Shown piece after piece: positions 1-4,282 of a DNA stretch of 5,313 nucleotides. The notes beneath the pieces are model-generated. The model did no database searches. It saw nothing but the letters and a program-made list of their open reading frames with translations, and was not told where the DNA came from. The position numbers and the translations under genes are program-made. The number at the start of each line of letters is the position of its first letter. The first letter of the stretch is position 1. The DNA is from Spirochaetota bacterium (lineage in GTDB: Bacteria > Spirochaetota > Spirochaetia > Treponematales > Treponemataceae): positions 1-5,313 of the forward strand of contig JAKPSR010000099.1 of assembly GCA_029571425.1 (NCBI GenBank). Reading direction: 5' to 3'.

Positions 1-39
1 CATGCCGACGATAATCTCGGCCCCCGTCTTCTCGATCAT
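1..39 (-). CDS. ilvB: Acetolactate synthase large subunit, first 13 codons only (runs off the left edge)
   Basis: Only the N-terminus is in the window: MIEKTGAEIIVGM. The K-T-G-A-E-I-I-V segment is the usual opening of the ThDP-binding N-terminal domain of acetolactate synthase large subunits, the enzyme that condenses pyruvate with pyruvate or 2-oxobutyrate in the first common step of valine, leucine and isoleucine synthesis. A GAGGAGG Shine-Dalgarno at 51..45 sits 5 nt before the ATG (39..37), which fixes the start. Immediately upstream is a Val/Leu-rich leader peptide and an intrinsic terminator, the classic arrangement in front of ilv operons; this context is the main reason for choosing ilvB over another ThDP enzyme. 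Thirteen residues alone are thin evidence. Another ThDP-dependent enzyme cannot be excluded without the rest of the gene. Confidence 0.75.
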   Translation of the reverse strand, partial: MIEKTGAEIIVGM

Positions 40-73
40 TCCAACCTCCTCGCCCAACGCCGTCCCCGGAGAC

Positions 74-106
74 AAAAAAAGCCCTCCGGGGATTGGCCGG
101 AGGGCT
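74..106 (-). terminator. Intrinsic terminator acting as the ilvB attenuator
   Basis: On the minus strand AGCCCTCCGG (106..97) pairs perfectly with CCGGAGGGCT (89..80), a 10-bp stem with a 7-nt loop (CCAATCC), followed by a run of seven T (80..74). It lies between the leader-peptide stop codon (125) and the ilvB start codon (39), so it must be read through for ilvB to be expressed. That position makes it an attenuator rather than an end-of-operon terminator. The symporter has no other terminator after it, so it may also limit readthrough from the symporter transcript. Confidence 0.92.
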
Positions 107-155
107 CGACGTGCGATGGGTTCGCTAACCCCGCGACAGACGCCTCTCCCGGCCC
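95..155 (-). promoter_or_regulatory. Candidate antiterminator pairing of the ilv attenuator
   Basis: GGGCCGGGAGAGG (155..143), inside the 3' half of the leader ORF, can pair with CCCTCCGGCC (104..95), the 5' arm and loop edge of the terminator. GGCCGG pairs with CCGGCC (6 bp), then AG with CT and GG with CC, with single-base bulges at 148 and 145. This would block the terminator hairpin. A competing upstream pairing also exists: CCTTCTC (185..179) with GAGAGG (148..143). These are the 2:3 and 1:2 pairings expected of ribosome-mediated attenuation. They were drawn by hand with no folding energies computed. Confidence 0.65.
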
Positions 156-217
156 GTACCTACTACGAGTACTACGACGAGAAGGACGACTACCGACAGG
201 GTCAGTATTGCATTCAT
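125..217 (-). CDS. ilv leader peptide, 30 aa, Ile/Leu/Val-rich
   Basis: A 30-codon ORF begins MNAILTLS, continues with a Val/Leu run (V9-V11, L12-L13, V14-V16, L17, V18-V19) and ends in a polar tail with TAG at 127..125. From I4 to V19, 14 of 16 residues are Ile (1), Leu (5) or Val (8). It ends 18 nt before the terminator stem. This is the sensor ORF of a BCAA attenuator, analogous in role to the E. coli ilvB leader: slow translation of the Val/Leu/Ile codons when charged tRNA is scarce would stall the ribosome upstream of segment 155..143 and favour antitermination. There is no Shine-Dalgarno before the start. An in-frame ATG also lies 6 nt upstream (223..221), because ATGAAT is duplicated, but it is only one position from the -10 box and is probably not transcribed. 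The peptide itself is probably not functional. Confidence 0.88.
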   Translation of the reverse strand: MNAILTLSVVVLLVVVLVVGTGRERRLSRG

Positions 218-223
218 ATTCAT

Positions 224-252
224 ATAGTATGCATATTTATGCATCGTGTCAA
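224..252 (-). promoter_or_regulatory. Sigma-70-type promoter of the ilv leader/ilvB transcript
   Basis: TTGACA (252..247, perfect -35) and TACTAT (229..224, 4 of 6 to TATAAT) are separated by exactly 17 nt of AT-rich sequence in an otherwise GC-rich window. The expected transcription start, about 7 nt below the -10 box, is near 217, the A of the leader-peptide ATG. The -35 hexamer contains the symporter stop codon TGA (251..249), so the promoter begins exactly where the previous gene ends. Confidence 0.85.
229..244. promoter_or_regulatory. Perfect inverted repeat inside the ilv promoter spacer (possible operator)
   Basis: ATGCATA-TT-TATGCAT is a perfect 7-bp inverted repeat with a 2-nt centre. 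It lies between the -35 and -10 boxes and touches the first base of the -10, so a protein bound there would occlude RNA polymerase. It resembles an ArgR-type box (TGAATWWWWATTCA) with one symmetrical change per half-site, but no regulator is assigned. Simple AT-richness of a promoter spacer can also give short palindromes. Confidence 0.45.
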
Positions 253-1853
253 GCGGTTTTGACCCCCCGGAAGGCCTTATCGGCGACTTCAGCGGGAACC
301 GGCCGGGTACACAAACTCACGACGATAAATACCACCGTCGAAATCGGCAGAGCCACGACGATCGGGTCGACGTTCGCGAGGGCCGGGAAGAGGCTCGGCC
401 GGCCGAACAAGGACTTGCAGAGACCAAGCGGGACGGCCTCCTTCGCGTGCACGAAAAAAAGCCAAAAGAGGCTTACGAAGACCCCCGCCGAGAAACAGGC
501 GATCGCCGCCTCGCGCGAGGCGCGGCGGAAATAGAGCGCCCCGACGTAGAGCGGAAGGAAGGCCGCCGCGCAGAGACCGAAGAAGATCGCCGTCCCCGTC
601 GCGATGATCGCCGTCCCGCCCGCGTAGAAGCGCGGCAGCGCGTAGGCGATCAAGGTCGAGAGGATGATCCCCGCGCCCATCGCGATTCGGTTGATCGCGA
701 CCGAGTTCTTCGCGCGCACGTTCAAGCCGCGCTCGAGGAAGTCGCGCCCGAAGGCGGTGCCCATCGCGTGGAATTGCGAGCTGAGGGTCGACATCGCGGC
801 GGCGAGCAGGGTCACGAAGAAGAAGGCGACGAACCACGGCGGCATCGCGCGGTCGATGAAGAGGGGCATGATGTTGTCTGTTTTCTTATCCCCGGCGAGG
901 AGGGCGATCTTCCCGACGGTATTGACGAAGTAGACGTTCGACAGGGCGCCGACGGTAAAGGCGACGCCGGTCATCATCGCGATAAAGATGCCGCCGACGA
1001 CGACGGCGCGGTTAAGCTCGTGCCCGCTTTTCACCGTCATGAAGCGCACGGTGAGCTGGGGCTGGGCAAGAACGCCGATCCCGACCCCAAGGACGATCGT
1101 CGTCACGAGTTGCCACCAGTACGGGGAGAACGCGACCGGCATCGACGTCCATCCCGTGTGGCCGGCCTTGCCGAAGGCCTCGCGCGCCATCGGGGCGAGG
1201 TCGGTCAGGGCTTGATGCGCCTTTCCCACCCCGCCGAGGACGTAATAGGTGTAGCAGAGGAGAAAAGCCATCCCGGCGAACATCAGCGCGCCCTGGAAGG
1301 CGTCGGTATACATCACCCCCTTCATCCCGCCCATCACCACGTAGAGGGCGACGACGGCGACGAAGAAAAGGAGGGCGACCTCGTACTGGACCTTCAGGGT
1401 CTGCGAGACGAACTGGACGCCGCCGATGATGACGGAGCCCGCGTACAGCGGCATCGCGCAGAAGATCAGCGCGCCGCCCGCGGTCTGGAGGAAGCGCGAT
1501 CCGTAACGCTTGCCGAGAAGCTCGGGGAAGGTGTGAGCGTCGAGGTTGTGCCCCATCTTTCGCGTGCGCCTACCGAAGAAGACGAAGGCGATGAAGATGC
1601 CCACCATGATGTTGAGGAAGGTGAGCCAGACGATGCCCATCCCGTAGACGGCCGCGGCGCCGCCGAAACCGATGATCGCCGAGGTCGAGATGAAGGTCGC
1701 CCCGTACGAGAGCGCCATCACCATCGGGTGGATGCGTCGGCCGGCGAGAAGGTAGTCCGTCGAATTCTTGGTCGAGCGGAAGCCGAGGTAGCCGAGGATG
1801 CCGGTAACGACAAGGTACGCGACGACGACGAGAACGAGGAAGATCAGGTTCAT
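249..1853 (-). CDS. Sodium:solute symporter (SSS family), 534 aa, substrate unknown
   Basis: A polytopic inner-membrane protein with about a dozen or more hydrophobic segments, the first at residues 1-25. It is predicted to couple Na+ entry to solute uptake. SSS-family hallmarks are DYLLAGRR near residue 33, the glycine-rich broken helix GATFISTSAIIGFGG (51-65), GGMKGVMYTDAFQG (175-188) matching the conserved GG-x5-YTD-x-Q core, and AAMSTLSSQ (352-360), whose Ser/Thr residues correspond to the Na2 site in this fold. The length is normal for the family. The start at 1853 is preferred over an in-frame upstream ATG at 1895 because GGGAGG (1865..1860) sits 6 nt before it, the first transmembrane helix starts at once, and its ATG overlaps the previous gene's TGA (ATGA). 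It is probably translationally coupled to the small membrane protein, which looks like its partner. The family carries sugars, amino acids, carboxylates and vitamins; the sequence alone does not show which is used here. Confidence 0.93.
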   Translation of the reverse strand: MNLIFLVLVVVAYLVVTGILGYLGFRSTKNSTDYLLAGRRIHPMVMALSYGATFISTSAIIGFGGAAAVYGMGIVWLTFLNIMVGIFIAFVFFGRRTRKMGHNLDAHTFPELLGKRYGSRFLQTAGGALIFCAMPLYAGSVIIGGVQFVSQTLKVQYEVALLFFVAVVALYVVMGGMKGVMYTDAFQGALMFAGMAFLLCYTYYVLGGVGKAHQALTDLAPMAREAFGKAGHTGWTSMPVAFSPYWWQLVTTIVLGVGIGVLAQPQLTVRFMTVKSGHELNRAVVVGGIFIAMMTGVAFTVGALSNVYFVNTVGKIALLAGDKKTDNIMPLFIDRAMPPWFVAFFFVTLLAAAMSTLSSQFHAMGTAFGRDFLERGLNVRAKNSVAINRIAMGAGIILSTLIAYALPRFYAGGTAIIATGTAIFFGLCAAAFLPLYVGALYFRRASREAAIACFSAGVFVSLFWLFFVHAKEAVPLGLCKSLFGRPSLFPALANVDPIVVALPISTVVFIVVSLCTRPVPAEVADKAFRGVKTA

Positions 1854-2035
1854 CGCGAGCCTCCCTCGTTGAGGTCGGGATCGCGGGTTTCCCACTCCGC
1901 CTCCTCCTTCAGCTCCTCTGATTGGTCCTCGCGGGGTTTGTTCCAGTTAACGATCCCGTACGCCACGCAGAGGGCGGCCGAGCCGAGGGTCAGGGCGTAG
2001 GCCAAGAATACCCACGCGTCTCCGAATCCAAACAT
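1850..2035 (-). CDS. Symporter small accessory protein, 61 aa, single membrane helix
   Basis: The protein starts MFGFGDAWVFLAYALTLGSA, has one transmembrane helix at about residues 8-29, then the motif YGIVNWNKP (26-34) and a very acidic tail (about 35-61). The pattern F-G-x-x-D-x-W-x-x-L-A-Y, then L-C-V-x-Y-G-x-x-N-W-N, is that of small proteins encoded directly before SSS-family symporters and named symporter small accessory proteins; their exact role is not well established. A strong AAGGAG (2047..2042) lies 6 nt from the ATG. The stop TGA overlaps the symporter ATG (ATGA), implying coupled translation and fixed stoichiometry. It begins 42 nt after tetR, with no promoter seen between them, so it is probably in the tetR transcript. 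By family it is presumed to be an inner-membrane subunit or chaperone for the symporter. Confidence 0.85.
   Translation of the reverse strand: MFGFGDAWVFLAYALTLGSAALCVAYGIVNWNKPREDQSEELKEEAEWETRDPDLNEGGSR
1860..1865 (-). promoter_or_regulatory. Ribosome binding site that sets the symporter start
   Basis: GGGAGG on the minus strand lies 6 nt before the ATG at 1853, inside the last codons of the small accessory protein. No comparable site was used to support the upstream in-frame ATG at 1895. It therefore supports the 534-residue form of the symporter. Confidence 0.7.
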
Positions 2036-2077
2036 GTTGCGCTCCTTATCGTTGCGATCGCGCGGGCTTACGGGGCC

Positions 2078-2692
2078 CTAGGCGCGGTAGATACCGTTCG
2101 CGAGTATGGAGAGGAAAAAACGCCACTCGGCGAGGTAGGCGTCCCGACATACGGCGGGCCGCTCGAGGGTGTGCACGTTCGCGTGGAAATCGTCCCTGGT
2201 CTTAAGGAGGAGCCACTTCAGTAGGGGCAAGACATCATCCTTACCGTAAGCGATGTGTGCGAAATCCGCGTCCCCATAGAGGCGGGCGAAGTAGGCGTCG
2301 AAGGTTTCCTGTACCTGCCCGCGCACCTCGACGCTGCCGACCCGCGAGGCGCGGACGATGAAATCGATCTCGGCCGGGCGCTCGAGATAGAACTCAACGG
2401 CTATGGCCGAGATATGGCGGGTCCGTTCCAGGGGATCGGGCGGAAGGCCTGCCGCGCCCGTGTGGGCAAGGATATAGTCGAACATCGCCCCGTAGGCGCG
2501 CTCGAGGGCGAATAGGAAGAGGTCGTCCTTGGAATCGATATACTCGTAAAGCCCGCCCTTCGAGATCGAGGCGCGGCGAACGATACTGTCGAGGCTGGTT
2601 TTCTCGTAACCGGAGTGGGCGAACTCCGCGATGGCGGCCGCGATAACCCGTTCCTGCTTTTCCGGGTTCAAGTTATAGAAGGTTTCTTTCAT
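2078..2692 (-). CDS. TetR/AcrR-family transcriptional regulator, 204 aa
   Basis: The N-terminal helix-turn-helix domain (about 11-60) is clear: RVIAAAIAEFAHSGYEKTSLDSIV, then the recognition region RRASISKGGLYEYIDSKDDLF, matching the TetR_N pattern (A-F-x-x-x-G-Y-x-x-T-S, then A-x-x-S-K-G-x-x-Y-x-Y-F/I-x-S-K-x-x-L). The remaining roughly 140 residues are the divergent ligand-binding and dimerisation domain, so the inducer cannot be read. AAGGA (2703..2699) lies 6 nt before the ATG. Upstream are a strong promoter and an 18-bp dyad placed to repress it, so autoregulation is likely. The small protein and symporter follow 42 nt later on the same strand and are the most likely co-regulated targets; the liv genes upstream are also possible. 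It is probably a homodimeric cytoplasmic repressor. Confidence 0.92.
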   Translation of the reverse strand: MKETFYNLNPEKQERVIAAAIAEFAHSGYEKTSLDSIVRRASISKGGLYEYIDSKDDLFLFALERAYGAMFDYILAHTGAAGLPPDPLERTRHISAIAVEFYLERPAEIDFIVRASRVGSVEVRGQVQETFDAYFARLYGDADFAHIAYGKDDVLPLLKWLLLKTRDDFHANVHTLERPAVCRDAYLAEWRFFLSILANGIYRA

Positions 2693-2706
2693 TTTGTATC
2701 CTTAAT

Positions 2707-2724
2707 ACCGACTGCCCGGTCGGT
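2707..2724. promoter_or_regulatory. Candidate TetR operator, 18-bp inverted repeat
   Basis: ACCGAC-TGCCCG-GTCGGT has perfect 6-bp arms. It lies just below the predicted tetR transcription start (near 2726) and before the Shine-Dalgarno, so bound protein would block initiation or early elongation. CCGAC/GTCGG half-sites are common in TetR-family operators. The cognate binding is inferred from position next to a tetR gene. Confidence 0.7.
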
Positions 2725-2732
2725 TCAATTGC

Positions 2733-2761
2733 ATCGTACTCCCATACCTTTGTGCTGTCAA
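2733..2761 (-). promoter_or_regulatory. Sigma-70-type promoter of tetR-accessory protein-symporter
   Basis: TTGACA (2761..2756, perfect) and TACGAT (2738..2733, 4 of 6) are spaced by exactly 17 nt. The predicted start is near 2726, giving a 5' leader of about 34 nt before the tetR ATG. The -35 hexamer and spacing match those of the ilv leader promoter in this window. Confidence 0.82.
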
Positions 2762-2819
2762 CGAGAAAAAGGCGCGATGACGGGGTTTTTACGCTTTCTT
2801 CGGGGACGAACCGGCGTCC

Positions 2820-3527
2820 TTAGACCTCGCCGAGGTAGGCGCGCCTGACGCGGTCGTCGTCGAGAAGGCTTGCGCCGGTGCCGTGGAAGGCGATCGCGCC
2901 GGTCTCGATGACGTAACCGTAGTCGGCGATATCGAGGGCTGCGCGGGCGTTCTGCTCGACGAGGAGGACGGTCGTACCCGAGCGGTTGATCTCGCGGACG
3001 ATGTCGAAGATCATCCGCACCACAAGCGGCGCGAGACCAAGCGAAGGCTCATCGAGCATGAATACCCTCGGGCGGCTCATCAACCCTCGCCCGACGGCCA
3101 GCATCTGCTGCTCGCCGCCGGATAGGGTGCCCGCGTGCTGGCGAAGCCGCTCGCGAAGGCGCGGAAAAAGGTCGAGGATCCGCTCTCGGTCGCGTCGAAC
3201 CTCCGCGCGGTCGCGCCGGGCATAAGCGCCGAGAACGAGGTTTTCGTCGACGGTAAGGTTAGGGAACACCCGGCGTCCCTCGGGAACGAGGGCGATGCCC
3301 CGCGAGACGATTTCCTTCGTCGGTCGGCCGTCGAGCCGTTCGCCGTTCCAGGTAATCGAGCCGGAGGCAGGCTTGACGAGCCCGACGATCGCCTTGAGGG
3401 TCGTCGACTTCCCCGCCCCGTTCGCCCCTATCAAGGTCACGATTTTGCCGTCCGGAACCTCAAGGGAAACACCTTGCAGGGCGTGAATTCCGTCGTAAAA
3501 AACCGACAGCCCATCCAGCTTCAGCAT
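2820..3527 (-). CDS. livF: Branched-chain amino acid ABC transporter ATP-binding protein LivF, 235 aa
   Basis: One of the two cytoplasmic ATPases that power the LIV-type BCAA importer. Motifs in order are Walker A GANGAGKST (34-42), the LivF-type Q-loop region VPEGRRVFPNLTV (81-93), ABC signature LSGGEQQ (135-141), Walker B RVFMLDEPS (154-162) and VEQN (190-193), where LivF proteins carry Gln instead of the switch His. The length matches the family. The start MLKLDGLSVFYDG is chosen because it aligns with typical LivF N-termini and overlaps the livG stop as TGATG; the open frame continues further upstream (to 3635) only as out-of-frame livG sequence. It pairs with LivG on the LivH-LivM channel. 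Substrates of this family include Leu, Ile and Val, but relatives carry other amino acids, amides or urea, so the substrate is inferred. Confidence 0.94.
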   Translation of the reverse strand: MLKLDGLSVFYDGIHALQGVSLEVPDGKIVTLIGANGAGKSTTLKAIVGLVKPASGSITWNGERLDGRPTKEIVSRGIALVPEGRRVFPNLTVDENLVLGAYARRDRAEVRRDRERILDLFPRLRERLRQHAGTLSGGEQQMLAVGRGLMSRPRVFMLDEPSLGLAPLVVRMIFDIVREINRSGTTVLLVEQNARAALDIADYGYVIETGAIAFHGTGASLLDDDRVRRAYLGEV

Positions 3528-4282
3528 CACTCGACCCCCAGGTAGGCTTCGATTACCCGCTCGTTCCTCCGGATCTCTTCCGGCGTCCCCTCGGCGATGG
3601 TGATCCCGTACTCGAGAACGTACATTCGACCGCATACCCCCATCACCACCTGCATATGGTGCTCGATCAGCAGGATCGCGAGGCTGAACTCCTCGCGGAT
3701 GCGAAGGATGAAGTCCATCAACTCGCGCGACTCCTGCGGGTTCATCCCAGCCGCCGGCTCGTCGAGAAGGAGGAGGCTCGGCCGCGTCGCGAGGGCGCGG
3801 ACGATCTCAAGGCGACGCTGCATTCCGTACGGCAGGGAGGTCGCCGCGTCCAAGGCGTGATCGGCGAGACCGACCCTATCGAGGAGGGCGAGGGCCTCCT
3901 CGCGGAGGGCGCGCTCGCGGCGCGCGTAACCCGGCAAGTGCAGTACCGAGGGAAGAAGGGACACCCCCATTCTGAGGTTACCCGCGACGAGGACGTTCTC
4001 GAGGACCGACATCCCGCGGAAAAGGCGTATGTTCTGAAAGGTGCGCGCGAGCCCGAGCTTGGTGATTCGGTGCGGGGCGAGGCGCGAGAGGTCGGCGTCG
4101 CGATAGCGGATCGTCCCCTCGGTCGGGCGGTACACACCGGTTATCATGTTGAAGGCGGTGGTCTTTCCCGCCCCGTTCGGGCCGATGAGACCGACGATCT
4201 CGTCCGGGCCAACCGAGAGGTTAAGGTCGGAGACGGCAGTCAGCCCGCCGAAGCGCATGGTCGCGCGGTCGCAGCTCAGCAT
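3527..4282 (-). CDS. livG: Branched-chain amino acid ABC transporter ATP-binding protein LivG, 251 aa
   Basis: The second cytoplasmic ATPase of the importer. Motifs are FGGLTAV (11-17), Walker A GPNGAGKTT (34-42), Q-loop ARTFQNIRLF (79-88), a LivG-type degenerate signature LPYGMQRRLEIVRAL (150-164), Walker B LLLLDEPAAGMN (170-181) and the switch His in IEHHM (206-210). The C-terminus VIEAYLGVE is standard for LivG. The long insert between the Q-loop and signature (about 100-140) is also typical of LivG and distinguishes it from LivF. It overlaps livM by 7 nt at its start and livF by 1 nt at its end, consistent with a coupled livM-livG-livF operon. Confidence 0.94.
   Translation of the reverse strand: MLSCDRATMRFGGLTAVSDLNLSVGPDEIVGLIGPNGAGKTTAFNMITGVYRPTEGTIRYRDADLSRLAPHRITKLGLARTFQNIRLFRGMSVLENVLVAGNLRMGVSLLPSVLHLPGYARRERALREEALALLDRVGLADHALDAATSLPYGMQRRLEIVRALATRPSLLLLDEPAAGMNPQESRELMDFILRIREEFSLAILLIEHHMQVVMGVCGRMYVLEYGITIAEGTPEEIRRNERVIEAYLGVE

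Larger units (their letters stand above)
2693..2819. other. Intergenic region between livF and tetR
   Basis: This 127-nt gap holds the tetR promoter, operator and ribosome binding site. Just after the livF stop there is a short 5-bp hairpin (GGACG-CCGGTT-CGTCC on the minus strand, within 2804-2819) but no T-run directly after it, so I see no convincing intrinsic terminator for the liv operon. Readthrough into tetR or Rho-dependent ending remains possible. Confidence 0.6.

Noticed and set aside
190..193. LivF residues 190-193 (VEQN): missing ABC switch histidine
   Set aside because: Gln in place of His at this position is usual in LivF proteins and is not a defect. The coordinates given are residue numbers in LivF.
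1854..1895. N-terminal extension of the symporter from the ATG at 1895
   Set aside because: It adds a polar 14-residue stretch before the first helix and lies in the coding region of the small accessory protein. The ATG at 1853 has GGGAGG at good spacing and an ATGA overlap.
246..2000. 584-codon open frame on the plus strand opposite the symporter
   Set aside because: The translation is a low-complexity run of D, E, R, H and G typical of the antisense of a GC-rich membrane-protein gene. The minus-strand frame has clear SSS family motifs and a ribosome binding site.
2054..2061. GCGATCGC octamer palindrome between tetR and the small protein gene
   Set aside because: It resembles the cyanobacterial HIP1 octamer, but I noticed it only once here; a single copy in GC-rich DNA is not evidence of anything.
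2764..2819. Possible liv operon terminator
   Set aside because: The only hairpin seen has a 5-bp stem without an adjacent T-run; the T5 tract at 2770..2764 is too far from it.
3528..3635. N-terminal extension of livF from 3635
   Set aside because: The extra 36 residues are Arg/Gly-rich, read the livG sequence out of frame and have no counterpart in LivF proteins.
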